The notes under the pieces: generated by a model | The model's input: the letters and a program-made list of their open reading frames with translations, nothing else | The model's database searches: none | Told to the model about the DNA's origin: nothing | Translations under genes and position numbers: made by a program | Shown: positions 1 through 7,277 of the stretch, in pieces | Layout: the number at the start of each line of letters is the position of its first letter | Position numbering within the stretch: position 1 is the first letter of the stretch | NCBI GenBank assembly: GCA_022823085.1 | Contig: JAJDXV010000123.1 | Coordinates: 1 to 49,247 of the forward strand | DNA: 49,247 nt | Direction: 5' to 3' | DNA from: Candidatus Poribacteria bacterium | GTDB taxonomy: Bacteria; Poribacteria; WGA-4E; WGA-3G

Positions 1-140
1 GTTGCTCCGACTTGATCGGAGAACCAACGCCAAGTGGTTGGAGATGGCTCCATAGCGAGAAACTGCAGATGGCAGTCGCGCTAAACCCTAATATCTTGGA
101 CAGAGAAGAATCTCCGTCCTTTAGGGCGGAGAGCGGTCAA
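1..140 (+). mobile_element. Right end of an IS200/IS605-family element, overlapping a probable omegaRNA 3' region
   Basis: A subterminal hairpin has arms CTCCGTCC (112-119) and GGGCGGAG (124-131), an 8-bp stem with one G·T pair and a TTTA loop. It is followed by TCAA at 137-140. IS608-type elements end with an imperfect hairpin a few bases before a TCAA-type cleavage site, so the predicted tip is base 140. In TnpB systems the non-coding RNA overlaps this right end and its guide is read from the flanking DNA, here from about base 141. The left end lies outside the window. Confidence 0.55.
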
Positions 141-149
141 TTAAAATGA
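3..149 (+). CDS. C-terminal end of a TnpB-like (IS200/IS605, OrfB) protein, cut by the window edge
   Basis: An open frame enters at base 3 and stops at TGA 147-149. The last residues (…LDREESPSFRAESGQLK) resemble the tail of IS1341/IS605 OrfB proteins, which often end in a REAP/EESPSFR-type motif where the reading frame runs into the right end of the element. TnpB is an RNA-guided nuclease that accompanies IS200/IS605 transposons. The RuvC and zinc-ribbon motifs would lie upstream of the window and cannot be checked. The reading frame passes through the terminal hairpin at 112-131, as is common in this family. The assignment rests on the short tail plus the hairpin. Confidence 0.5.
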   Translation, partial: CSDLIGEPTPSGWRWLHSEKLQMAVALNPNILDREESPSFRAESGQLK

Positions 150-251
150 GATACGTACCAATTCTACAGGAAAATTAGCCATAGAAGTCGGTTTGCGGAG
201 TGTCATTTTTCTCCTTTTAAATTCGCTTAAAAGCGCAAAGCGGATCAATAT

Positions 252-1313
252 TTATAGCGGTAGCGAAATCGGTGCGCCGATTTGTGAGGAACGATACGTC
301 GCCTCTGCCAGTTCAATACCATCTCTGCCGATGCGTCCATGCGTCGTCGGTTCCGCTTCACCGGCGATGCACTGCAGCCAATGGTCAATACTTGCACCTT
401 TCGCTGCCATCCCCCAATATCGTTGTTGACGCTGTGCTTCAGGGACATTGCGATACGTATCATCATCCGGTACCGGTTCGGTGAACTCTTCCGCCGATGC
501 CATGTCGTGGGTTTTCCAACGGAGTCCGTGCCGTGTCAACGTCGCAGAACCGTTACTCGTAACGAGACCGTTACCACTATGACCGACTTCAGCCGCCCAG
601 CTTTTCATCATCATACCGACACCGCCGTTTTTGAAATGCACGGTCAGCACGGCGTTATTTTCTACGGCTTCGTCAGCAGATGGATAAGTGCCACCGAGCG
701 GGACATGACTCGTGAACCCGTAGACAGTGGAAGCGGGACCGTAGAGCCACAACCAGATATCCAGATGGTGAATCGCCTGCTCTACCAACATACCCCCGGA
801 TTCCGCTTTCACAAAGAGCCACGGATGCCGTTCCGGGGAAAAATAACCGACCTGATTGGAATACGCCATCTGCAGGGTGCCGAGGGTGCCGTCGTCTAAT
901 AGCGATTTCAGTTTTATATGTCCCGGATCGAACCGCATCATATAGGCGACCATCAGCAGGACACCCGCGTTTTCGGCGGCAGCGACCATCGCATCGCCCT
1001 CGGCGACGTTACAACACATCGGTTTTTCCATTAAGATGTGTTTACCAGCGTCGGCAGCAGCACGGGTGATTTCGAGGTGTGGACGCGGATGGACACACAC
1101 ATCAACTGCGTCTATATCTGATCTGTCGAGGAGCGCGCGATAGTCTGTATAGGCATCCGCACCGAATCGGTCTGCTTGTTCGTTTGCAGCGGCTGCGTTG
1201 ATGTCTGCAACCGCGACGATGTCAGCACGGCGTGATGATTCTTGATAATACGGCGCGTGGAGACCTCTGAAGATGCCACCACATCCAATAATACCGACTC
1301 TGATTTTTTCCAT
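252..1313 (-). CDS. Gfo/Idh/MocA family oxidoreductase
   Basis: A 353-residue NAD(P)-dependent sugar or inositol dehydrogenase-type protein. The N-terminal Rossmann fold begins KIRVGIIGCGGIFRG (GxGxxG near residues 9-14), the acidic stop of strand 2 is VAVADI, and the EKPM motif (residues about 96-99) carries the lysine used in catalysis in this family. The later HHLDIWLWLYG segment matches the family's metal-free active-site histidine region. Length is normal. A possible ribosome-binding site (AAGGA) lies about 11 bases upstream of the ATG. It lies downstream of another Gfo/Idh/MocA gene and the selenoprotein on the same strand, separated by a 157-bp MITE-like repeat. Substrate cannot be told from sequence. 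Confidence 0.9.
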   Translation of the reverse strand: MEKIRVGIIGCGGIFRGLHAPYYQESSRRADIVAVADINAAAANEQADRFGADAYTDYRALLDRSDIDAVDVCVHPRPHLEITRAAADAGKHILMEKPMCCNVAEGDAMVAAAENAGVLLMVAYMMRFDPGHIKLKSLLDDGTLGTLQMAYSNQVGYFSPERHPWLFVKAESGGMLVEQAIHHLDIWLWLYGPASTVYGFTSHVPLGGTYPSADEAVENNAVLTVHFKNGGVGMMMKSWAAEVGHSGNGLVTSNGSATLTRHGLRWKTHDMASAEEFTEPVPDDDTYRNVPEAQRQQRYWGMAAKGASIDHWLQCIAGEAEPTTHGRIGRDGIELAEATYRSSQIGAPISLPL

Positions 1314-1375
1314 TTTTTAATTTTTCCTTGCGGTTAAGCAATACGGTTTGGACTTGAATTGCTATCTGCTAACAT

Positions 1376-1532
1376 AACCCAAGTTGCCACTTTGTAGCAT
1401 AGGAGACCGTTAGCCTGTGCCTCTTCAGACCGAAAATGGTAGGAACACGCCAAGTTTTTTCGCAAAAATGACCGCTTTTCACTGAAAAATGGTGTTCGTC
1501 CGTCTAAAATCAGATAGGTAGCAAGTTAGGTT
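1376..1532. repeat. MITE-like repeat with inverted ends AACCCAAGTTGCCACTT / AGGTAGCAAGTTAGGTT
   Basis: The left end (1376-1392) and the right end (1516-1532) are imperfect inverted repeats of 17 bp. The interior carries the dispersed string TGTAGCATAGGAGACCGTTA, which recurs in altered form near 31083 and 39982. A solo copy of one end (AACCTAAGTTGCTACTT) lies at about 6692. The right end overlaps the last codon and stop codon of the selenoprotein gene (stop 1526-1528). I did not identify a convincing target duplication. Confidence 0.5.
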
Positions 1533-2266
1533 AACAGATCGTGTTGTCTACTACTTTTAAGGATAGGCAGCGGAGTTTCGTCCGCTAAGAGGACAAGTGC
1601 CTCAGCGATGATGGCGTGTTGTAACTCTGGGTTGTTCGGTTCACCGAGCGGATGGCCGAAACCGTACGGCACCGATAAAGCGCGCGGCGGTTTCACCTTC
1701 TTCGTAATATCTTCTATAAGTGTAATTGAAACCGTAGAAATCCCCGATGCTTCAACAGCACGTTGTATCAATCCGACGGACTGATTACACATCGGTCAGA
1801 CAGGCGTTAGGAAAGCCACATCTACGCCATCTGTTTTAAGTATCTGTCCGACCTCAGGGGCGGATTGTGTGATAAGCGCGTCCGGTTTCGTGATGGATCC
1901 CATGAAACTGAAGTGTCTATGGTTTAGCGATCCGATTTTGCCTTCGGTCTCCAGTTCTTTGAATCTATCGATCGGAAACGCGAGGTTCGGATCCGTTTCG
2001 AGACCACGTTCATCGTAAGCCGCGCTCTTGTGCCCGTTGATGAGTGCTTGCGTCTGTATGCCATTCGGAATCTCGCGGTACGAACAGTCCCCGCCTTCAA
2101 AGGGTGGCTGTCCATCAAGAAAAAAACCGGCGGTTGTAATCAGCGCGACGCGACATCTGTTTAACGGTAAACGCAACGGTGTGTGCGGAGTTACCTCATA
2201 GTGCTTACCGCGATAAAGTTTCATAAAGAACCGCGAGAACGCATCGAGTTTACGTAAAGGTGCCAT
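1526..2266 (-). CDS. GrdB-like glycine/sarcosine/betaine-reductase-type protein B with in-frame UGA (probable selenocysteine)
   Basis: Reading through the UGA at 1796-1798 gives one 246-residue protein. Residues 1-156 carry conserved features of the short GrdB-like family (CRVALITTAGFFLDG, GGDCSYREIP, FPIDRFKEL, HFSFMG). Then comes VAFLTPV-U157-P-M-C160, and the frame continues without a break into NQSVGLIQRAVEASGIST and PPRALSVPYGFGHPLGEP. Family members have CPxC or UPxC here, so the UGA falls exactly on the redox residue. A SECIS-like hairpin follows the UGA. Canonical GrdB is longer (about 430 residues) and acts in amino-acid reduction; the substrate of this short form is unknown to me. 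It starts 12 bp after the upstream Gfo/Idh/MocA stop, with a GAGG ribosome-binding site. Its stop codon sits inside a MITE end. Confidence 0.85.
1744..1798 (-). promoter_or_regulatory. SECIS-like hairpin directly downstream of the in-frame UGA
   Basis: In mRNA sense the UGA (1798-1796) is followed by CCGATG, then an 8-bp stem ATCAGTCC / GGATTGAT (one G·U pair) closing a three-base GUC loop at 1777-1775. CATCGG at 1749-1744 pairs with CCGATG and closes an outer stem. The apical loop starts 18 bases after the UGA with G as its first base. This fits the known bacterial SECIS pattern (loop about 16-37 bases downstream, G among its first two bases). The energy was not computed. Confidence 0.7.
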
Positions 2267-2278
2267 ACTCGCCTCGTA

Positions 2279-3304
2279 TTAGCCGTTCGCGAAGATAAGC
2301 CGTGTCCGGTTCTGACAAGGGAGTTGTATCGTCTCTCCGGTGATGCCGCTCTCGATTGTTGCGAACCCGATTTCGTTGACAGCGGTATAATCGTCACGGG
2401 CACAATGGGGCAGCGGACCGCCATCTAAGTAGTCGGTAATCTGTTTGTATGCCACTTTGAACGGACTGGCGTTTTCGGGTAACGCAAGCGTATCATTATT
2501 GATCAATTTTCCGCCGCTATGGACAGTGGCACCGCTATAAAATCCCGTCTGCACACTGCCTTCACTGCCGAGAATATCGACCGAGAATCCGCCGCGCGTG
2601 CCGTGGTTCCCAACATGGAATCCCATAACACCGCTTTCAAATTGGATAGTCGAACCAACGATTGCGGGTTCAGGTTCATAAGGCTCCGGCACATCGCCAC
2701 CACCGGAGACGAAACCGGTTACGGCAGCCGGATCGTAGCCAGCAAACTGGCAGATCATGTCCGTTGTATGGATCGAAAAAGAGAGAACGCCACCGCCGCA
2801 ATAACCGATGACGGTTTGCACCTCACCGATGAGACCGTCTTTGATCAGCGATTGCAGGCGAATCAGATGCGGCCCCCAGTGTCGCGTATAATCTACAACA
2901 ATCGGAATCCCTTTTGCATCGGCACCGGCGGTCATCGCGTCAACCTCTTCGAGCGAACAGCCGGCAGGTTTTTCGAGGAAGATGGCTTTAATGTCTGCCT
3001 TCAAGACGTTCTGCATCACAGCGAAATGGTGCGGGCCACGGACGCAGACAGCGACGATGTCCAAATCTTCGCTGTCGAGCATCTGGACATCTGTTTCATA
3101 GTAGTTGATGGAGTCATCTGGAAAGCCAGGTCCCCATGTCTGCTGGAATTCTTCTTGTCGTTCTACGGACATATCTGCAACTGCGACGAGTTCGGTTGTC
3201 TCACAGAAACGGATACCACCTGCGTGGCAATACGGATAAGCGTCATCAGGTGTTGAATAGCGGGCGGCGATACTGCCTAACCCGATAATACCGACACGAT
3301 ACAT
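2279..3304 (-). CDS. Gfo/Idh/MocA family oxidoreductase
   Basis: A 341-residue NAD(P)-dependent oxidoreductase. MYRVGIIGLGSIAARYS is the Rossmann GxGxxA turn, ELVAVADMS the second strand, and FLEKPAGCSLEEV the catalytic EKP motif. The open frame extends 23 codons further upstream, but the ATG at 3304 directly precedes the canonical MYRVGIIG start and has AAGGAG eight bases upstream, so it is preferred. The extension would also enter the repeat at 3343-3564. It is followed after 12 bp by the GrdB-like selenoprotein, which suggests an operon and possibly a shared substrate. Confidence 0.88.
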   Translation of the reverse strand: MYRVGIIGLGSIAARYSTPDDAYPYCHAGGIRFCETTELVAVADMSVERQEEFQQTWGPGFPDDSINYYETDVQMLDSEDLDIVAVCVRGPHHFAVMQNVLKADIKAIFLEKPAGCSLEEVDAMTAGADAKGIPIVVDYTRHWGPHLIRLQSLIKDGLIGEVQTVIGYCGGGVLSFSIHTTDMICQFAGYDPAAVTGFVSGGGDVPEPYEPEPAIVGSTIQFESGVMGFHVGNHGTRGGFSVDILGSEGSVQTGFYSGATVHSGGKLINNDTLALPENASPFKVAYKQITDYLDGGPLPHCARDDYTAVNEIGFATIESGITGETIQLPCQNRTRLIFANG

Positions 3305-3342
3305 TAGCATTTCTCCTTTTTTGAAGGTTGTATTAGAGGATA

Positions 3343-3564
3343 CTATAGTTTGGACAATCTCCGTCAGGTTCATATCCGGTTTTCAAGCGTCTTTGATTTT
3401 TCTGAGAGTTCCTGACACAAACGCAACTCAGAGAAAAATAAACTTAGATATATCAAACGGCAGCCCCAGCGGGGCGGAATGTTTATAGAAACATCAGGAC
3501 CCCCAAGGTCTAAGCCCCAGCGGGGCGATATGTGTACCGTCCTTAAAATTGTCCAAAGTTTAGT
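3343..3564. repeat. 222-bp palindromic mobile repeat with target duplication AGAGGATA
   Basis: The ends CTATAGTTTGGACAAT (3343-3358) and ATTGTCCAAAGTTTAGT (3548-3564) are imperfect inverted repeats. The 8-bp direct repeat AGAGGATA flanks them at 3335-3342 and 3565-3572. The interior has two GCCCCAGCGGGGC palindromes, around 3463 and 3513. A relative lies at about 31120-31337 with the same order of blocks. No coding capacity. Together with the next element it fills the 434-bp gap between 3305 and 3738. Confidence 0.65.
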
Positions 3565-3614
3565 AGAGGATAGCATAAACGGAGTAAAATAGCAAGATGA
3601 AGTTAGCCATCAGG

Positions 3615-3746
3615 CAGGGTGATTTAGTTCTCGGTTTTTTCCTCCAATTTTGGACCCCCAGGCACGGTAGGTGCGTGTTTCTAACCGCACCGGATTTTTA
3701 ACAAAAAGCATAAAATCCACGAATTTCTTAAAACTAAATCACCCTG
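3615..3746. repeat. 132-bp MITE with perfect 15-bp terminal inverted repeats and 9-bp target duplication
   Basis: CAGGGTGATTTAGTT (3615-3629) and AACTAAATCACCCTG (3732-3746) are exact inverted repeats. GCCATCAGG occurs immediately left (3606-3614) and again one base beyond the right end (3748-3756). The interior has a GGTGCG…CGCACC hairpin related to the GGTTCGG…CCGAACC hairpins near 6460 and 36130. The right end contributes the stop codon of the glycosyltransferase gene at 3739. No transposase is encoded. Confidence 0.8.
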
Positions 3747-5298
3747 TGCCATCAGGCATTAGATACAGGTGAAAACCTTCGCTCCCGATGACAGAACCGG
3801 TAAATTTGACTAAAAAGGAGAGATTGTGTTCTGCACGCAATTTAGCACCTATCGCACGATTCAAGATAATCAGCACCGGTTGAGAATGCTCGCGACTGAG
3901 TTTTCGCGCCGCTTCAATAACGAGTTGATTGGTAACATTGTGCGTACGCGCCTTGTCCCACCTCACAAAAGAACCGAGGCGGCTTCCGCTTAGATAGTAA
4001 ACCTGTCGTTTCGGTAGATAGCCAACGACGGTACTCGCAGCGGGAGCCTTGTCAGCAACTATTAGATGATCCTGCATGCCTTGCGACTTGATGTATTCGG
4101 CTGTCAGTTTACCGTAAGAAAAAATATGGCGATGTTCCATTCTGACGGCGATAATACCACCGATAACGTGACAGATAAGGAGCAGCGTCAAGATTACTGT
4201 TCCCCCCACATTTAAAACCCGACTCACAACCGTATCCGTCTCGCCTTGCTCCTCCTTACCGAAATTTAGGACCGGCGAGTCTCGGTAAATCCAACAGCAC
4301 ATCAGAAACGTTAGGAAAAGGAACCCGTGATGTCGGATGCTACCCTGATATTTTATGTAGAAAAACGTCAGAAGTCCAAACGTACCGGTGAGGTAAATGA
4401 GCAGAGCAGTGGGTCGCTTAATAAACAACAAGACACTGAAAAGAATGAAAAAACAGCAGAGCGGGATTTGGATGGCTTGGAACAGTGGATAGGTTGTTAA
4501 GAGGTTTGAACCCCAAAAATGGAGTGTTGTCTTCGGGATTGGAAGATACGCGCGTGAAATCAATTTGACGATATTGTTGACCCGTTTCGGATCATAGTTA
4601 AAGTGCCATGCGACGGCAAACCCTGTATCTGGCGGCGGGTTGAGCTGCAACACTGCTGTCGTAATACCGATACCGATGAGTGCGAACCCGATCCAGATCG
4701 GTCTTTTATCTTCGACAGCCGCGATTTCTCGGTTTAGCGGTTGAGAGAACCGGCTGCCAAAGACATATTCGCAACAGAGCGCGCCTCCGATCGCTATGGT
4801 AACGATGAGTGCATGGACACTCGTATGCGCAAGGAGAAACAACACACAACCGATCCAGATAAATCGTTTGTAACGTTCCCTGAAAAGCACACAAAAGACG
4901 GTTATCAGCAGCATCCCAAGGGCATAGTTTCGGGCAACAATCGCGTATTCATAGATGACGAAATATCCGAAGCAGAAGAGGAGTTTCTGGAACCAGTTGA
5001 AAGGTGCGTATCGGACGAAAAGATAGACGGTTGCACTGGTAATCAGCAGATGGAACATCTGCATAATAACAGGCGAATCTGTTATACGGCTGAGCGGCAT
5101 CAAACAGAGGTGCCATAACCCTGGATGTCCCTCATATTTGAGGTTTGCGAAGAGATTAAAGACGGAGGTGCTGTCCCGTGCGAGGAGCCACGCTTGGATT
5201 TCATCGCGCCACATCTCATGATGGCTTGCTGTAAACGCTCCGATTGCAAGAAAAAGGCACGTCAGACCGAGGGCGTAGTGTTTGCTTCTATTTTCCAT
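3739..5298 (-). CDS. GT39/PMT-like membrane glycosyltransferase
   Basis: A 519-residue polytopic membrane protein. Many hydrophobic segments run from residue 8 to about 390. The first loop carries HEMWRDEIQAWLLARDS, matching the acidic D-E motif of lipid-phosphate-sugar dependent glycosyltransferases (PMT/ArnT-like, GT-C fold), followed by EGHPGLWHLCLMPL. A soluble C-terminal part follows. It would transfer a sugar from a polyprenyl carrier to an acceptor outside the inner membrane. It starts 9 bp after the VWA gene on the same strand, so the two are probably cotranscribed. The final two residues (TG) and stop codon come from an inserted MITE. No ribosome-binding site is evident. Confidence 0.8.
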   Translation of the reverse strand: MENRSKHYALGLTCLFLAIGAFTASHHEMWRDEIQAWLLARDSTSVFNLFANLKYEGHPGLWHLCLMPLSRITDSPVIMQMFHLLITSATVYLFVRYAPFNWFQKLLFCFGYFVIYEYAIVARNYALGMLLITVFCVLFRERYKRFIWIGCVLFLLAHTSVHALIVTIAIGGALCCEYVFGSRFSQPLNREIAAVEDKRPIWIGFALIGIGITTAVLQLNPPPDTGFAVAWHFNYDPKRVNNIVKLISRAYLPIPKTTLHFWGSNLLTTYPLFQAIQIPLCCFFILFSVLLFIKRPTALLIYLTGTFGLLTFFYIKYQGSIRHHGFLFLTFLMCCWIYRDSPVLNFGKEEQGETDTVVSRVLNVGGTVILTLLLICHVIGGIIAVRMEHRHIFSYGKLTAEYIKSQGMQDHLIVADKAPAASTVVGYLPKRQVYYLSGSRLGSFVRWDKARTHNVTNQLVIEAARKLSREHSQPVLIILNRAIGAKLRAEHNLSFLVKFTGSVIGSEGFHLYLMPDGTG

Positions 5299-5307
5299 TA
5301 TTTTGTT

Positions 5308-6390
5308 TTATTGGAGCGCGAGGCTTGAAATCGGTAACCATAAGCCACCAGTGCTTTTGGCTATAAATTTCTGGAACGGTTCATCGCGTCCGATAACATC
5401 TACCTTGATTTTGGCAGTCTTCATCTTCATCATGACATCTATAGAGGAGTAAGCACCACTTACATACTCGTCTGTGACGAAGATGAAATGGATTTCAGCA
5501 CCGCGTCGAAATACAACCTCATCCGCTGCACGAATAAGCGCGTCCAATCCTTTTTCATCACCTCGGAACCTCAGTTGCGCCAGAACTTTTTTGATCTGTG
5601 AAATAGAACGCGTCTGTGGGATGACTTCAAAATCCAATCCGAGGAGACCGTACCCAGTGCCACTACGGAAAGCGACGACTCCGATCGTGAAATCTATTCC
5701 GGCCCTATCAAAGAGGTCTGTCATATTGTTAAGGTGTTCTCTGACTGCATCAACATCGTTTTTCATACTACCGCTACCGTCAACAACGAAGACGATATCA
5801 ACGAGATCGGTGCTGCGGTTTGCGACAATGTGTTTACCGACCTTCGTCAACGCGAGATCGGGGAGTGTCAGTGCTCTAAGATCCGACGGCGGCGCGCTAC
5901 CGGTTCCGTTTAGGACACCGCCTATGGCACCGCCAAGTTTCCCTGTCCGTGATCTCCGTGTCCCTACCGTTCCTACGCCACCGATGCTCGAGCCACCCAC
6001 GGGGCCAGACTGGCGTATGCCTCTCTCGGAGACCCGCCCTTCTGAATAGAGGGGCGATGTCGGTTCAGGTGTTTGCAATTCGACCGTTGTATCTTGATAA
6101 GAGGTGGCTGCTATGGGCGGTTTAAGCAGTGTCGGTTCAATCTTCGGTGTTTCTATCTGTTGTGTGTCCTCGGTGGATAGCAAAGGTTGGACCGGAAGAT
6201 GCGCCGGTCTTTTCAACGGACGCAGGGAACTCCTGGAACGAACCTTGACAATGTCAAACTCCGTCACCGGTTTATATTGCAGATCGAATTGCTGCCGATA
6301 CAAGGCACCGAGTATGAACAACAGAAGCACATGAACCGCAATAGACAGAAAAAGCGCATTTGGAATGTTTTTCTTCGAGAGGACTTTCAT
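5308..6390 (-). CDS. Membrane-anchored von Willebrand factor A (MIDAS) protein
   Basis: A 360-residue protein when started at ATG 6390, with a GGAAG ribosome-binding site 9 bases upstream. Longer starts would run into a mobile repeat. It has a short cytoplasmic tail, one membrane segment (residues about 12-28) and a proline- and glycine-rich periplasmic linker. The C-terminal VWA domain begins VDIVFVVDGSGSMKND, the DxSxS MIDAS motif at residues 204-208, with a later FVTDEYVSG segment. The N-terminus (anchor, then a TEFDIVKV-like stretch and a Pro-rich linker) resembles TonB-type anchors, but no TonB C-terminal domain is present. VWA domains bind ligands through a metal ion; the partner is unknown. 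It precedes the GT39-like gene by 9 bp. Confidence 0.78.
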   Translation of the reverse strand: MKVLSKKNIPNALFLSIAVHVLLLFILGALYRQQFDLQYKPVTEFDIVKVRSRSSLRPLKRPAHLPVQPLLSTEDTQQIETPKIEPTLLKPPIAATSYQDTTVELQTPEPTSPLYSEGRVSERGIRQSGPVGGSSIGGVGTVGTRRSRTGKLGGAIGGVLNGTGSAPPSDLRALTLPDLALTKVGKHIVANRSTDLVDIVFVVDGSGSMKNDVDAVREHLNNMTDLFDRAGIDFTIGVVAFRSGTGYGLLGLDFEVIPQTRSISQIKKVLAQLRFRGDEKGLDALIRAADEVVFRRGAEIHFIFVTDEYVSGAYSSIDVMMKMKTAKIKVDVIGRDEPFQKFIAKSTGGLWLPISSLALQ

Positions 6391-6410
6391 GTTCGATATC
6401 TTCCGTATCT

Positions 6411-6576
6411 TATAGTAAAGTTTAGAATTAATGGAACACTTTGCATAGGTTCGGTTGGAATGCAGATCACATTTGGGTGAGTACACCGCGATGCACTTCG
6501 CATCTGGGCGTGTACGCCGCAAAAACCGAACCTACCGGGGGAGGAAAGTGTCTCTTTATTTTTAGGTTTCACTATA
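6411..6576. repeat. IS630-type MITE (TA-flanked) carrying a nested 60-bp module
   Basis: Left end TATAGTAAAGTTTAGAATTA and right end …TTTAGGTTTCACTATA form roughly 30-bp imperfect inverted repeats bounded by TA. The same element lies inverted at 36087-36189. In the 36-kb copy the central hairpin GGTTCGGTT…AACCGAACC is intact; here its apex holds about 60 extra bases that include GATGCACTTCGCATC. That block also occurs at about 29271. The element lies just upstream of the VWA gene. Confidence 0.65.
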
Positions 6577-6659
6577 ATAATCGCTAAGGGGTTGCACACA
6601 AGTCCGTAATAGAAATTATTATATCATTATCTACCTATTGACTGCAAGGAAAGAAAATG

Positions 6660-6688
6660 TTGACGAAAATGTTAAAATCTGGTATCCT
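6660..6688 (+). promoter_or_regulatory. Sigma-70-like promoter for the rhamnose-mutarotase cluster
   Basis: TTGACG at 6660-6665, a 17-base spacer, and TATCCT at 6683-6688, on the plus strand. Transcription would start near 6695 and cross a solo repeat end (about 6692-6708) and the Nudix remnant before the mutarotase ATG, leaving a leader of about 210 bases. Confidence 0.55.
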
Positions 6689-6753
6689 TTAACCTAAGTT
6701 GCTACTTACAAGATTTTAGGTGTGATAACTTTACCTTTTAATTGAAAATATAA

Positions 6754-6912
6754 GGTAAATCGGATTTCGCTTGGTTCACTGAAAAGTCGCTATTAAACAT
6801 TGAAGCCGGTTCAGACGCGTCAGAAACGGCATGGTTCTCAAGTACGGATTTGCCGGAACTCGCGTTTGACCACACTCAGATAATCCGAAAAGCATTGGAA
6901 AAGTTCAGATGA
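6754..6912 (+). pseudogene. C-terminal remnant of a Nudix hydrolase, overlapping the mutarotase start
   Basis: An open frame without a start codon reads …SETAWFSSTDLPELAFDH and continues TQIIRKALEKFR before TGA (6910-6912). This is the typical C-terminal end of small Nudix hydrolases (AxWFxxxxLPxLAFDHxxI). The Nudix box itself is absent, and a stop codon lies just upstream at 6751-6753. The TGA overlaps the ATG of the next gene as ATGA, which suggests the two were once a coupled operon and the 5' part of the Nudix gene was lost, perhaps through repeat activity upstream. Confidence 0.55.
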
Positions 6913-7241
6913 AACACTACGGTTTAACACTAAATTTAAAGGACGATCCGTCCGTTATTGAAGAATATAAAGCCTATCACCGCGATGCCTGGCCAGAGGT
7001 CGTTGATGCCCTGAAATCTGTCGGTATAACGAAGATGAACATCTATCTAATCGGGCACCGTCTGTTTATGGCTATGGAAACAATTGATACATTTGACATA
7101 GAACGAGACTTCCCGCGCTACCTTGAAGTAAATCCGAAGTGCAAAGCTTGGGACGAATTGATGCGCACTTTTCAGGAACCGGTCGCCGAAGCACAACCAG
7201 GCGAATGGTGGGCACACATGGAACCCGTTTTTCAACTATAG
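6909..7241 (+). CDS. L-rhamnose mutarotase family protein
   Basis: A 110-residue protein of the RhaM family (about 104 residues typical), which interconverts the anomers of L-rhamnose or L-fucose. Family features: an N-terminal Y-G-L-T-L-N-L strand, YKAYHRDAWPEV with the catalytic histidine H24, ITKMNIYLIGHRLFM, and the tryptophan-rich C-terminus with MEPVFQL. The ATG overlaps the stop of the Nudix remnant. No strong ribosome-binding site is visible beyond AAAAG, so it may formerly have relied on coupled translation. Confidence 0.9.
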   Translation: MKHYGLTLNLKDDPSVIEEYKAYHRDAWPEVVDALKSVGITKMNIYLIGHRLFMAMETIDTFDIERDFPRYLEVNPKCKAWDELMRTFQEPVAEAQPGEWWAHMEPVFQL

Positions 7242-7277
7242 CGTTAAAACTGAAATATATTCGTGAGAATAAAGGTT

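Noticed and set aside
1526..1798. UGA in the GrdB-like gene as a plain nonsense mutation or sequencing error
   Set aside because: The codon is exactly at the redox position, both halves are conserved and in the same frame, and a SECIS-like hairpin follows.
2519..3256. 245-residue plus-strand frame opposite the oxidoreductase
   Set aside because: It is the shadow of the Gfo/Idh/MocA gene on the other strand, which has all family motifs.
4741..5118. Plus-strand frame inside the glycosyltransferase region
   Set aside because: Shadow of a clear membrane protein gene; no motif and no start signal.
5308..6522. Longer VWA protein starting at 6522
   Set aside because: The extra 44 residues would be encoded by the mobile repeat at 6411-6576.
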